A program made the position numbers and the translations under genes. This document shows, in pieces, positions 36,969-45,695 of a stretch of 64,000 bases of DNA. Source of the DNA: Sphaerisporangium album (GTDB lineage Bacteria > Actinomycetota > Actinomycetes > Streptosporangiales > Streptosporangiaceae). The notes below the pieces were generated by a model, which saw nothing but the letters and a program-made list of their open reading frames with translations, did no database searches and was not told where the DNA came from. The stretch spans positions 1 through 64,000 of the forward strand of contig NZ_QOIL01000027.1 in assembly GCF_003323745.1 (NCBI RefSeq). Direction: 5' to 3'. How positions within the stretch are numbered: the first letter of the stretch is position 1; every line of letters starts with the position of its first letter.

Positions 36969-37916
36969 ATGGCTGACCTCCAGGAGCACTTCGACCGTAC
37001 GATCGAGCGGGACCAGCGCGTGGAGCCGCGCGACTGGATGCCGGACGGCTACCGCAAGACCATGATCCGGCAGATCGCGCAGCACGCCCATTCCGAGATC
37101 ATCGGGATGCAGCCCGAAGGGGCGTGGATCACCCGGGCGCCGTCCCTGCGCCGCAAGGCGATCCTGCTCGCCAAGGTGCAGGACGAGGCCGGGCACGGGC
37201 TCTACCTGTACTGCGCCGCCGAGACGCTGGGCGCCGACCGCACCGAGCTCACCGAGATGCTCATCGAGGGGCGGCAGAAGTACTCCTCGATCTTCAACTA
37301 CCCCACGCTCACGTACGCCGACGTCGGCGTGATCGGGTGGCTGGTCGACGGCGCGGCCATCTGCAACCAGGTGCCGCTCTGCCGCAGCTCGTACGGGCCG
37401 TACGCGCGGGCGATGATCCGCATCTGCAAGGAGGAGTCGTTCCATCAGCGGCAGGGCTACGAACTGCTGATGACGATGATGAAGCGGGGCACCGAGGCCC
37501 AGCGCGCCATGGTGCGGGACGCCGTCGACCGCTGGTGGTGGCCGTCCCTCATGATGTTCGGCCCGCCCGACGACGCCTCGCCCAACACCGCCAGGTCGAT
37601 GGCCTGGAAGATCAAGCGGCACACGAACGACGAGCTGCGGCAGCGGTTCGTGGACATGACCGTCCCGCAGGCCGAGGCGCTCGGCGTCACGCTGCCCGAC
37701 CCCGAGCTGCGCTGGAACCCCGAGCGGGGGCACCACGACTTCGGCGCGATCGACTGGTCGGAGCTCCAGCGGGTGATCAGCGGCAACGGGCCGTGCAACG
37801 CCGAGCGGATGGCCGTCCGGCGCGCCGCGCACGAGGACGGCGCCTGGGTCCGCGAGGCCGCCGCCGCGCACGCGCGCAAGGCGTCCGCCGTGAGCCGTCA
37901 GGAGGTGGTCGTATGA
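36969..37916 (+). CDS. paaA: PaaA: phenylacetyl-CoA 1,2-epoxidase catalytic subunit
   Basis: The 315-residue diiron oxygenase subunit. The ferritin-like diiron motifs are seen in [19 protein letters not shown] and [14 protein letters not shown], with the typical RWWWP-type segment ([19 protein letters not shown]). It inserts oxygen into the ring of phenylacetyl-CoA as part of the PaaABCE complex. ATG 36969 follows a GGGGCGGG stretch. The stop overlaps the paaB start by ATGA. Confidence 0.97.
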   Translation: MADLQEHFDRTIERDQRVEPRDWMPDGYRKTMIRQIAQHAHSEIIGMQPEGAWITRAPSLRRKAILLAKVQDEAGHGLYLYCAAETLGADRTELTEMLIEGRQKYSSIFNYPTLTYADVGVIGWLVDGAAICNQVPLCRSSYGPYARAMIRICKEESFHQRQGYELLMTMMKRGTEAQRAMVRDAVDRWWWPSLMMFGPPDDASPNTARSMAWKIKRHTNDELRQRFVDMTVPQAEALGVTLPDPELRWNPERGHHDFGAIDWSELQRVISGNGPCNAERMAVRRAAHEDGAWVREAAAAHARKASAVSRQEVVV

Positions 37917-38194
37917 GCGACTGGCCGTTGTACGAAGTGTTCGTGCGCAGCAAGCGGGGGCTCAACCACGTGCACGTCGGCTCGCTGCACGCCGCCGACG
38001 ACGAGACCGCGCTGCGCCACGCCCGCGATCTCTACACGCGCAGGAACGAGGGCGTGAGCATCTGGGTCGTCCGGTCCGAGCACATCGCCGCCACCAGCCC
38101 CGACGAGAAGGACCCGTTCTTCGCGCCGAGCGGCGACAAGGTCTACCGGCACCCGACCTTCTACACGATTCCCGATGACGTTCCCCATATGTGA
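37913..38194 (+). CDS. paaB: PaaB: phenylacetyl-CoA epoxidase subunit
   Basis: A 93-residue subunit ([40 protein letters not shown]) of the PaaABCE epoxidase. PaaB lacks the catalytic iron and bridges PaaAC units. AGGAGG precedes the ATG, which overlaps the paaA stop. A six-codon ORF links its stop to the paaC start. Confidence 0.96.
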   Translation: MSDWPLYEVFVRSKRGLNHVHVGSLHAADDETALRHARDLYTRRNEGVSIWVVRSEHIAATSPDEKDPFFAPSGDKVYRHPTFYTIPDDVPHM

Positions 38195-38211
38195 GGTGTG
38201 AGGCGTCATGA
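38191..38211 (+). other. Bridging mini-ORF between paaB and paaC
   Basis: GTG AGG TGT GAG GCG TCA TGA: the GTG overlaps the paaB stop (GTGA) and the TGA overlaps the paaC start (ATGA). Only six sense codons, so any role would be in translational coupling, not a protein. Confidence 0.4.
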
Positions 38212-39152
38212 CCACCTTCGACCCACACGCGACGCCGCCGGCCGCCGACACGGACCTCCCGGCGGGCGAGGTCGCGGACGCCTCCCCGGGCAACGCCTAC
38301 GAGGCGCTCAACGAAGGCGACGACCCCCGCTGGGCGTACGGGACGGGCTTCGCCGACCCGCTGGCCGGGGTGGACACCCGCGTGCCCGACGGCGTGGACG
38401 CCGCCGACCTCGCCGCCTACTGCCTGATGCTCGGCGACGACGCCCTCGTCATGTCCCACCGCCTCCAGGAGTGGTGCACCCGCGCGCCCGAGCTGGAGGA
38501 GGAGGTCGCCCTGGCCAACATCGCGCTCGACCTGCTCGGCCAGGCGCGGCTGCTGCTGTCCCGCGCGGGCACCGCCGACGGGTCGGGGCGGGACGAGGAC
38601 GCGCTGGCGTTCCTGCGGGACGCGGGAGACTTCCGCAACGTCCGGCTGGCCGAGGCCGTGAACGGCGACTTCGGGCACGCCATGGCCCGGCTGCTCGTCT
38701 TCTCCACCTGGCGGCTCGCGCTGCTCGGCCACCTGACCGGCTCGCGCGACCCCGTCCTCGCCGCCGTCGCCGTCAAGGGCGTGAAGGAGCTGACCTACCA
38801 CCGCGACTACGCCGCCGGGTGGGTGGTCCGGCTCGGCGACGGCACGGCGTACTCCCGGGAGCGGATGCGCGAGGGGTTCGCGGCCGTGTGGCCGTTCGTG
38901 CCGGAGTTGTTCGTCCCGCACGAGGTGGAGTCCCGCCTCGTCGTCGCGGGCGTCGCCGCCGACCCGGCCACCGTCCGCGCGGAGTTCGACGCCGTACTCG
39001 ACCAGGTCCTGACCGCCGCGACCCTCACCCGCCCGCCCGGCACGGGACCGGCCGAGCCCCTCGGCCGCGCGGGGACGCACACCGAGGCGCTGTCCACCCT
39101 CCTGTCCGAACTGCAGGACATCGCCCGCACCCATCCGGAGGCGACGTGGTGA
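38208..39152 (+). CDS. paaC: PaaC: phenylacetyl-CoA epoxidase structural subunit
   Basis: A 314-residue ferritin-like subunit that pairs with PaaA but is not catalytic. Characteristic pieces are DALVMSHRLQEWCTRAPELE, EEVALANIALDLLGQARLLL and ELTYHRDYAAGWVVRLGDGT. The N-terminal ~50 residues are a less conserved acidic extension. Its end overlaps the start of a short ORF leading to paaD. Confidence 0.96.
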   Translation: MTTFDPHATPPAADTDLPAGEVADASPGNAYEALNEGDDPRWAYGTGFADPLAGVDTRVPDGVDAADLAAYCLMLGDDALVMSHRLQEWCTRAPELEEEVALANIALDLLGQARLLLSRAGTADGSGRDEDALAFLRDAGDFRNVRLAEAVNGDFGHAMARLLVFSTWRLALLGHLTGSRDPVLAAVAVKGVKELTYHRDYAAGWVVRLGDGTAYSRERMREGFAAVWPFVPELFVPHEVESRLVVAGVAADPATVRAEFDAVLDQVLTAATLTRPPGTGPAEPLGRAGTHTEALSTLLSELQDIARTHPEATW

Positions 39153-39214
39153 CCACCTACGAGATCACCCCGGTGCTGACGGATCCCGCACCACACGGGG
39201 AGGCGGCGTGGTGA
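39149..39214 (+). other. Bridging mini-ORF between paaC and paaD
   Basis: A 21-codon ORF (starting VTTYEITPVLTD) begins at a GTG overlapping the paaC stop and ends in a TGA overlapping the GTG at 39211 proposed for paaD. It may keep ribosomes on the message between the two genes. Confidence 0.4.
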
Positions 39215-39702
39215 GCGCGCGCGAGGTCGCCGAGACCGTGGCCGACCCGGAGCTGCCCATGCTCACCCTCGCCGACCTGGGAATCCTCCGCGAGGTCACG
39301 GAGGACGAGGACGGCGCCGTGGTCGTCACCATCACCCCCACCTACAGCGGGTGCCCGGCGATGGAGGTGATCCGGGCGGACCTGTACGCCGCCCTGCGCG
39401 CCGCCGGGTACGCCGACGTCCAGATCCGCACGCTGCTGTCGCCCGCGTGGACCACCGACTGGATCGGCGAGAGCGGCAGGCGCAAGCTCGCCGAGGCGGG
39501 CATCGCGCCGCCCGGTCCCGTCCGGGAACGCGCCGGCGGACCGGTGCCGGTGACGCTCGGGCCGCCGCGCAGGCGGGTGACCTGTCCCAACTGCGGGGCT
39601 CACGACACCGAGGAACTCTCACGCTTCGGCTCCACCGCCTGCAAGGCGCTCTGGCGCTGCGACGCGTGCCGGGAACCGTTCGAGCACGTCAAGGAGCTGT
39701 GA
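39211..39702 (+). CDS. paaD: PaaD: Fe-S assembly-type accessory protein for the epoxidase
   Basis: A 163-residue protein. The N-terminal DUF59/MIP18-like domain (AETVADPELPMLTLADLGIL, then PTYSGCPAMEVIRADL) is followed by a C-terminal zinc-ribbon-like part (CPNCGAHDTEELSRFG, then CKALWRCDACREPF). PaaD is needed for active PaaABCE, probably in iron-sulfur or diiron maturation. GTG 39211 sits seven bases after GGGGAGG; the GTG at 39208 is also possible and would add one residue. Confidence 0.94.
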   Translation: MSAREVAETVADPELPMLTLADLGILREVTEDEDGAVVVTITPTYSGCPAMEVIRADLYAALRAAGYADVQIRTLLSPAWTTDWIGESGRRKLAEAGIAPPGPVRERAGGPVPVTLGPPRRRVTCPNCGAHDTEELSRFGSTACKALWRCDACREPFEHVKEL

Positions 39703-39703
39703 G

Positions 39704-40831
39704 ATGCGCGAGGAAACCGGTGGGGCCGCGACGACGCAGGGGACGGCGCGGGCGGCGGTGCTGGACCGGGCGCGGCGGCGGGCCGGGTTCGTGGCGCTGC
39801 GCGTCGCGCGGGTCGACCGGCTGTGCGAGGACGCCGCCGCGATCACCTTCGACGTGCCCGCCGAACTCGCCGACGACTTCGCCTTCGAGCCCGGCCAGTC
39901 CCTCACGCTGCGCGCCATGGTCGACGGGCGCGACGAGCGGCGGTCGTACTCGATCTGCTCCCCGGCGGGCGGGCCGCTGCGCATCGGAGTCCGCGAGATC
40001 CCCAGCGGCCTTTTCTCCACCTGGCTGGTGCGCCACCTGAGGCCGGGGGACCAGGTGGCCGTCCAGCCACCGAGCGGCGGGTTCACCGCCGACCTGGCCC
40101 GGCCGGCCCACCACGTGTTCATCGCCGCCGGGTCGGGCATCACGCCCGTCCTGTCCATCGCCTCGTCCGCGCTGGCCGTGCCGGGCTCGCGGGCGACGCT
40201 GTTCTACGGCAACCGCACCACGCGGACCGTCATGTTCGCCGAGGAGCTCGCCGACCTCAAGGACTCCGCGCCCGCCCGGGTCGAGCTGGTCCACGTGCTC
40301 TCCCGCGAGCCCCGGGAGCCCGAGCTGTTCACCGGTCGTCTGGACGCGGACAAGCTCGGCGTCCTGATCCCCGCGCTGATCGCCGTCCCCGGCGTCGGGC
40401 ACTGGTGGCTGTGCGGGCCGTACGAGATGGTGGTCGGCGCGCGGCGCGTCCTGAACGGCCTCGGCGTGCCGGCGGAGCGCATCCACCACGAGCTCTTCTA
40501 CGTGGACGAGCCACCTCCCGCCCCCGTCCGCCCGGTGGAGGGAACCGAGGAGGCCACCGCCGAGGTCACGGTCATCCTCGACGGCCGCGCCACCACCACC
40601 GCCCTTCCCCGCGACGTCACCGTCCTGGAGGGCGCCCAGCGCGTACGCCCCGACCTCCCGTTCGCCTGCAAGGGCGGCGTGTGCGGCACCTGCCGCGCCC
40701 GGGTCGTCGAGGGCGAGGTGAGGATGCGCCGCAACTTCGCCCTCGAACCGTCCGAGGTGGCGGCCGGTTACGTCCTCACCTGCCAGTCGACCGCGACCTC
40801 GGAGAAGGTGACCGTCGACTTCGACACCTGA
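39704..40831 (+). CDS. paaE: PaaE: epoxidase reductase subunit (FAD, 2Fe-2S)
   Basis: A 375-residue reductase. Residues ~25-130 form the FAD domain with RRSYSICSP, followed by an NADPH domain (FIAAGSGITPVLSIASSAL; HWWLCGPYEMV) and a C-terminal plant-type ferredoxin with ligands in CKGGVCGTCRARVV and a final Cys in VLTCQST. It passes electrons from NADPH to PaaA. It starts one base after the paaD stop. No paaG, paaH, paaJ or paaK in this window. Confidence 0.96.
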   Translation: MREETGGAATTQGTARAAVLDRARRRAGFVALRVARVDRLCEDAAAITFDVPAELADDFAFEPGQSLTLRAMVDGRDERRSYSICSPAGGPLRIGVREIPSGLFSTWLVRHLRPGDQVAVQPPSGGFTADLARPAHHVFIAAGSGITPVLSIASSALAVPGSRATLFYGNRTTRTVMFAEELADLKDSAPARVELVHVLSREPREPELFTGRLDADKLGVLIPALIAVPGVGHWWLCGPYEMVVGARRVLNGLGVPAERIHHELFYVDEPPPAPVRPVEGTEEATAEVTVILDGRATTTALPRDVTVLEGAQRVRPDLPFACKGGVCGTCRARVVEGEVRMRRNFALEPSEVAAGYVLTCQSTATSEKVTVDFDT

Positions 40832-40907
40832 CGACCGTTTCGGAGACCCGGCACCCGAGAACCGCGCCGGGGCGCCTCACCGTACGTGGCGTTCACCTTC
40901 GTGGGTG

Positions 40908-41636
40908 TTACGTCGTGGTCAGGCGCAGGTGCCAGCGGTGGTTGTCGGAGGTCAGGGTCACCTGGGCGAGCGGGGGGACGTCGATCTTCCAGAACGCCTG
41001 GGGTGGGGCCGCAAGGACGTGGGTCACGGCGGCTCTGATCACGGCCGGGTGGGTGATCGCCGTCGTCCGCCCGGCGTCGTGAAGCGTCGCGAGCCAGGTG
41101 GCGACGCGGTGGACGACGGCGAGCGTCGACTCGCCGCCGTGCGGAGCGGACGCGGGGTCGGTGAGCCAGGTGAGGACGTCCTCGGGGCGCTCGGCCTGGA
41201 CCTCTGCCAGCGTGCGGCCCGCCCAGCGGCCGGCGTCCCAGTCTCGCAGCGCCTCGACGGGCTCGGCGGCCAGGCCGAGTCCCGAGGCCGTCTGCAGGCA
41301 GCGCCGAGAGGGGCCGCACAGGACTTTCCCGACATTTCCGGGGGTGGTGCCATCTCGCGTGTCGCGGGGAGCGGGGTCGTTTCGCGCGTCAGTGGAGGCC
41401 GCGTGCTCGCCGGGCCTTTCCGGGGCGTCGTCCGCCGGGGGTGTGGCCGACGGGAGAGGGGCGGTGGCGAACAGGGGGTCGGGGGCTGTGGGCAAGGGGG
41501 TGGCGGGGGCGAAAAGGGGGGTGGCGGTGGCGAGTTGGCGTAGGCCCTGGTCGTTGAGGGCTTCGTCCAGGGGGAAGGCGGCTCGGCGGAGGGCGTCGGT
41601 GGAAGCGTGGCAAATTAGGACAATCCTCGCCGTCAT
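40908..41636 (-). CDS. Histidine phosphatase family protein with altered RHG motif
   Basis: A 242-residue phosphoglycerate-mutase-fold protein. The N-terminal catalytic RHG is CHA here (LICHAST; His10 kept, Arg replaced by Cys). Other features are present: PSRRCLQTA, WDAGRWAGRTLAEV and the second histidine region THPAVIRAAVTHVL. A ~55-residue low-complexity Pro/Ala/Thr insert (residues ~40-98) is unusual. It is divergent from the cobalamin-riboswitch-controlled cbtBA genes, and similar proteins lie beside cbtAB in other actinomycetes, so a role in corrinoid metabolism is possible (inference). Activity with the changed motif is uncertain. Confidence 0.8.
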   Translation of the reverse strand: MTARIVLICHASTDALRRAAFPLDEALNDQGLRQLATATPLFAPATPLPTAPDPLFATAPLPSATPPADDAPERPGEHAASTDARNDPAPRDTRDGTTPGNVGKVLCGPSRRCLQTASGLGLAAEPVEALRDWDAGRWAGRTLAEVQAERPEDVLTWLTDPASAPHGGESTLAVVHRVATWLATLHDAGRTTAITHPAVIRAAVTHVLAAPPQAFWKIDVPPLAQVTLTSDNHRWHLRLTTT

Positions 41637-41720
41637 GCGTATCCCTCCGTGGCGCGGGTGGACGCGATTGTCTCCCCTGACGCCAGTTGACGCGCCAACG
41701 GTTCACACCGTAGCGTCCAA

Positions 41721-41821
41721 GCGACATTGCTGACGGTGTGGGGAAGCCAGCGAAACTCTGGTACGGCCGCGCCACTGTGACCGGCCCCTTCGGGGACCGG
41801 GAGTCAGACCCTCCGTCGTCG
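41721..41821 (+). ncRNA. Cobalamin riboswitch upstream of cbtB
   Basis: Closing stems GCGAC/GTCGC (41721 and 41817) and GACGG/CCGTC enclose GGGAAGCCAGCGAAACTCTG, GCGCCACTGTGACCGG, a UUCG-capped hairpin and GGGAGTCAGACCC. These are the conserved core of cobalamin riboswitches, in a compact form. It should turn off cobalt uptake and the downstream biosynthetic run when cobalamin is plentiful. Confidence 0.85.
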
Positions 41822-41863
41822 CGCCATTCCCTATGGGACGCGTGATCCCGAGGAGGCACATCC

Positions 41864-42076
41864 ATGGCCAACGCCGCCGTTCCCCAGTCCCGGCCTGTTC
41901 CCGTCCGCATTCCCGTCAGGGAACTGCTGCCGTGGACGATCTTCGCCGGTGTCCTCGCCCTCGCCCTCATCTACTTCGTCGGTGCGGAGCAGGGGGCGAC
42001 CTCCCTGATCTCCGGCGACACCGTGCACGAGTTCGTGCACGACGCGCGTCACCTTCTCGGCTTCCCCTGCCACTGA
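41864..42076 (+). CDS. cbtB: CbtB: small cobalt transporter subunit
   Basis: A 70-residue protein with one membrane helix (LLPWTIFAGVLALALIYFVG) and a C-terminal metal-binding segment HEFVHDARHLLGFPCH. This is the CbtB family, which partners CbtA in presumed cobalt uptake. It begins about 40 bp after the cobalamin riboswitch, with GAGGAGG before the ATG. Confidence 0.93.
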   Translation: MANAAVPQSRPVPVRIPVRELLPWTIFAGVLALALIYFVGAEQGATSLISGDTVHEFVHDARHLLGFPCH

Positions 42077-42094
42077 GGCGGGGTCAGAGCCGGA

Positions 42095-42871
42095 ATGGTG
42101 AGAAACCTCCTGGTCCGCGGCATGCTCGCGGGCCTGGCCGCCGCTGCCCTCGCCCTGGTGTTCGCCTGGGTCTTCGGTGAGCCCCAGGTGTCGGCGGCGA
42201 TCGCCGTCGAAGAACGCGGGGGCGGCCACGCGGCGCACGCCCCCGCCGTGCCGGGCGCGGCGGCGCCGGAGTCAGGGCACGAGCACGCGGACGAAGGTTC
42301 CGTCAGCCGTGACGTGCAGTCCACGGTGGGCCTCGCCACGGGGCTCGGCGTGTTCGGCGTCGCGGTGGGCGGCGTCTTCGCGCTCGTGTTCGCGTTCGCC
42401 TACGGACGGCTGGGCTCGTTCGGGGCCCGGGCCACGGCGGCGCTGCTGGCGCTGGGCGCGTTCGTCACCGTCGAACTCGTACCTTTCATGAAATATCCCG
42501 CCAACCCCCCGGCCGTGGGCGACCCCGCCACGATCTCCCGCCGGACGGTCCTCTACCTGGCCATCCTGGTGATCTCGGTGCTCCTCGCGGTCGCCGCCGT
42601 CTACCTCGCCCGGCAACTGGCCCCCCGCCACGGCACCTGGAACGCCACGCTGTTCGCCGCCCTCGCCTACGTCGTGGCCGTGGCCGTCGTGTACGTGCTC
42701 ATGCCCACGGTGGACGAGGTCGCGCCGGACTTCCCCGCGTCCTTACTGTGGCGCTTCCGGATCGCCTCGCTCGGCATGCAGGCGATCATGTGGAGCGGCA
42801 TCGGGCTCGTCTTCGGCGTCCTCGCCGAGCGCGTCCTCACGCCGCGCCGCGCGCTCCTACCCGCCGCCTGA
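42095..42871 (+). CDS. cbtA: CbtA: cobalt transporter membrane subunit
   Basis: A 258-residue protein of about six membrane helices with a periplasmic-type His-rich loop (GGGHAAHAPAVPG, SGHEHADEG) after the first helix, likely a metal-collecting site. Family signatures include FVTVELVPFMKYPANPPAVG and MPTVDEVAPDFPASLLWRFR. It follows cbtB by 18 bp under the same riboswitch. Confidence 0.93.
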   Translation: MVRNLLVRGMLAGLAAAALALVFAWVFGEPQVSAAIAVEERGGGHAAHAPAVPGAAAPESGHEHADEGSVSRDVQSTVGLATGLGVFGVAVGGVFALVFAFAYGRLGSFGARATAALLALGAFVTVELVPFMKYPANPPAVGDPATISRRTVLYLAILVISVLLAVAAVYLARQLAPRHGTWNATLFAALAYVVAVAVVYVLMPTVDEVAPDFPASLLWRFRIASLGMQAIMWSGIGLVFGVLAERVLTPRRALLPAA

Positions 42872-42955
42872 CCCTCACTCCCGGCAGGGGCGGGGCCACC
42901 CGCCACCCGCCCCGGCCACCTGCGGCGACGCGCCGCTGGGAAGGACATCCTCGAC

Positions 42956-45091
42956 ATGCTGGACCGGCCCCCGGCGGCCGTACGCCACCACTACCCCTTC
43001 ACCGCGGTGGTGGGGCTCGACACCCTCAAGCTGGCGCTCGTCCTCAACGCGATCTCGCCGCGCACCGGCGGCGTGCTGATCCGCGGCGAGAAGGGGACCG
43101 CCAAGTCCACGATCGTCCGCGCGCTGGCGGCCCTGCTGCCGCCGGTCGCGGTCGTGGCCGGGTGCCGCTTCTCCTGCGACCCGGCCGCCCCCGACCCCGC
43201 GTGCCCCGACGGCCCGCACGGCGACGGCCCCCCGGCCGCCGTACGTCCCGCGCGGCTGGCCGAGCTGCCCGTCGGCGCGTCCGAGGACCGCCTGGTCGGC
43301 TCGCTCGACCTGGAGCGCGCGCTCACCGAGGGGGTCAAGGCGTTCGAGCCGGGCCTGCTCGCCGCCGCGCACCGGGGCGTCCTGTACGTGGACGAGGTGA
43401 ACCTGCTGCACGACCACCTCGTGGACCTGCTGCTCGACGCCGCCGCGCTCGGCACGTGCTACGTCGAGCGCGACGCCGTGTCCGTCCGGCACGCCGCCCG
43501 GTTCATGCTGGTCGGCACCATGAACCCCGAGGAGGGCGAGCTGCGGCCCCAGTTGCTCGACCGCTTCGGCCTGACCGTCGAGGTCACCGCGTCCCGCGAC
43601 CCGGAGGAGCGGGCGCAGGTCGTGCGCCGCAGGCTGGCGTTCGAGGACGACGCCGAGGCGTTCGCGGCCCGGTGGGCGGACGCGGAGGACGACCTCGCCG
43701 CCCGGATCGCCGCCGCCCGCGACCGGCTGTGCGAGGTCACCCTCTCCGACGCCGCGCTCACGCGGATCTCCACGATCTGCGCGGCGTTCGACGTGGACGG
43801 CATGCGCGCCGACCTCATCACCGCCCACGCCGCCGTCGCCCACGCCGCCTGGCGCGGCGGGACGCGGGTCACCGCCGAGGACATCCGCCAGGCCGCCCGC
43901 CTCGCCCTGCCGCACCGCCGCCGGCGCGACCCGTTCGACGCGCCCGGCCTGGACGAGTCCGAGCTCGACGCCCTGCTCGATGACGCCGAGCTGGATGATC
44001 CGGTAGCCGGGGAGGCGGGTCCGGAGGAGCCGGGGCGTCCGGACGAGCCGCGTGCGGACGAGCCCGGTCTGGACGGGCCGTTCTCGGAAGGCGGTTCTGG
44101 CACGGACCCTGGCCCCGCGTCCGGGCAGGACCCCGTACCCGGGCCGGACGACGACCCCGACCCGGGCCCGCCGCCCGGCCCCGGCGGGAGCGGCGGGGCT
44201 CCCGAGCCGCCGTCCGCGAACGGCCACGGCGCTCAGGCCCACGACGCCCCGGCGGGCGAATCGGCCGGTACCCGGACGCGACCGGTGGCCCAGCCCGGCG
44301 GTACCTACCGCGTGCGCGCGCTGACCGTCCCCGGCCTCGGCACGGGCGCCCCCGGGCGCCGCTCGCGGGCCAGGACGTCGTACGGCCGCGTCTCCGGCTC
44401 GCGCGTCCCCGGCGGACGCCTCCTGTCGCCGCACCTCACGGCCACCCTGCGCGCCGCCGCGCCGTACCAGCGCGAGCGCGGCCGGACCGGCCCGGGGCTG
44501 GTCGTGCGGCGCGGCGACCTGCGCGAGGCCGTGCGCGAGGGACGCGAGGGCAACCTCGTGCTGTTCGTCGTCGACGCCAGCGGCTCGATGGCCGCACGCC
44601 GGCGCATGGGCGCGGTCAAGGGCGCCGTGCTGAGCCTGCTGCTGGACGCCTACCAGCGCCGCGACAAGGTGGGGCTGGTGACGTTCCGCGGTTCCGGCGC
44701 CGAGCTGGTGCTGCCGCCGACCTCGTCGGTCGAGGCCGGAGCCGCCCGCCTGCGCGAACTGCCCACGGGCGGCCGTACCCCGCTCGCCGCGGGGCTGCGC
44801 CGGGCCGCCGAGGTCGTGCGCGTCGAGAGGCTCCGCGACCCGGCGCGCAGGCCGCTGCTGGTCGTCGTCACCGACGGGCGGGCCACCTCCGGGACGGCCG
44901 CCGACGTGCGGCGGGCCGCGTCGCTGCTCAGGGGTGTCGCCGCGGTGGTGGTGGACTGCGAGAGCGGCCCGGTACGGCTCGGCCTGGCCACGGGGCTCGC
45001 CGTGCTGCTGGGCGGCGAGGCCGTCCGGCTCGAACGGCTGGCGGCGGGCGGGCTGCGCGATCTCGTCCGCGAACACAGGAAGGCGGCCTGA
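42956..45091 (+). CDS. Fused ChlI/ChlD-type chelatase subunit (cobaltochelatase partner)
   Basis: A 711-residue protein joining an AAA+ ChlI-like half and a VWA ChlD-like half. Walker A is [10 protein letters not shown] near residue 45, Walker B is [10 protein letters not shown], and the VWA MIDAS motif is [13 protein letters not shown] near 540. The two halves are linked by an acidic Pro/Gly-rich segment (about 340-440). CobN, the large chelatase subunit, is encoded at 56588, and no cobS or cobT is present. This protein therefore probably supplies the ATPase for cobalt insertion into hydrogenobyrinate a,c-diamide. The following cobO begins one base after its stop. Confidence 0.9.
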   Translation: MLDRPPAAVRHHYPFTAVVGLDTLKLALVLNAISPRTGGVLIRGEKGTAKSTIVRALAALLPPVAVVAGCRFSCDPAAPDPACPDGPHGDGPPAAVRPARLAELPVGASEDRLVGSLDLERALTEGVKAFEPGLLAAAHRGVLYVDEVNLLHDHLVDLLLDAAALGTCYVERDAVSVRHAARFMLVGTMNPEEGELRPQLLDRFGLTVEVTASRDPEERAQVVRRRLAFEDDAEAFAARWADAEDDLAARIAAARDRLCEVTLSDAALTRISTICAAFDVDGMRADLITAHAAVAHAAWRGGTRVTAEDIRQAARLALPHRRRRDPFDAPGLDESELDALLDDAELDDPVAGEAGPEEPGRPDEPRADEPGLDGPFSEGGSGTDPGPASGQDPVPGPDDDPDPGPPPGPGGSGGAPEPPSANGHGAQAHDAPAGESAGTRTRPVAQPGGTYRVRALTVPGLGTGAPGRRSRARTSYGRVSGSRVPGGRLLSPHLTATLRAAAPYQRERGRTGPGLVVRRGDLREAVREGREGNLVLFVVDASGSMAARRRMGAVKGAVLSLLLDAYQRRDKVGLVTFRGSGAELVLPPTSSVEAGAARLRELPTGGRTPLAAGLRRAAEVVRVERLRDPARRPLLVVVTDGRATSGTAADVRRAASLLRGVAAVVVDCESGPVRLGLATGLAVLLGGEAVRLERLAAGGLRDLVREHRKAA

Positions 45092-45092
45092 C

Positions 45093-45695
45093 ATGCCTCA
45101 GGGGAAACCGGCCGAGGTGCCGGAGGACGGCCTGACCACGCGGCAGCGGCGCAACCGGCCGCTCGTGTTCGTCCACACCGGGCCGGGCAAGGGCAAATCC
45201 ACGGCGGCGTTCGGGCTGGCGCTGCGCGCCTGGAACCAGGGCTGGCCGATCGGCGTGTTCCAGTTCGTCAAGTCCGCCAAGTGGCGCGTGGGGGAGGAGC
45301 GGGCGCTCACCGTCCTCGGCGAGTCCGGGGCGGGCGGCACCGTGGCCTGGCACAAGATGGGCGAGGGCTGGTCCTGGATCAAGAAGGCGGGCACCGAGGA
45401 CGACCACGCCGCCGACGCGCGCGAGGGCTGGGAGCAGATCAAGCGGGACCTGGCGGCGGAGACGTACCGGCTGTACGTGCTGGATGAGTTCACTTACCCC
45501 ATCAAATGGGGGTGGATCGACGTCGATGACGTGGTCGCCGCCCTGGCGGGACGGCCCGGCACGCAGCACGTCGTCATCACCGGCAGGGACGCCCACCCGC
45601 GGCTGCTGGAGACCGCCGACCTGGTCACCGAGATGGCCAAGGTCCGGCACCCGATGGACACCGGCCAGAAGGGCCAGAAGGGCATCGAATGGTGA
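45093..45695 (+). CDS. cobO: CobO: cob(I)yrinic acid a,c-diamide adenosyltransferase
   Basis: A 200-residue enzyme that adds the upper adenosyl ligand to the corrinoid. P-loop TGPGKGKSTAAFGLALRAW, FVKSAKWRVGEE and the conserved VLDEFTYPIKWGWIDVDDV are all present. The ATG is one base past the chelatase stop, and the end overlaps cobB by 7 bp. Confidence 0.95.
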   Translation: MPQGKPAEVPEDGLTTRQRRNRPLVFVHTGPGKGKSTAAFGLALRAWNQGWPIGVFQFVKSAKWRVGEERALTVLGESGAGGTVAWHKMGEGWSWIKKAGTEDDHAADAREGWEQIKRDLAAETYRLYVLDEFTYPIKWGWIDVDDVVAALAGRPGTQHVVITGRDAHPRLLETADLVTEMAKVRHPMDTGQKGQKGIEW

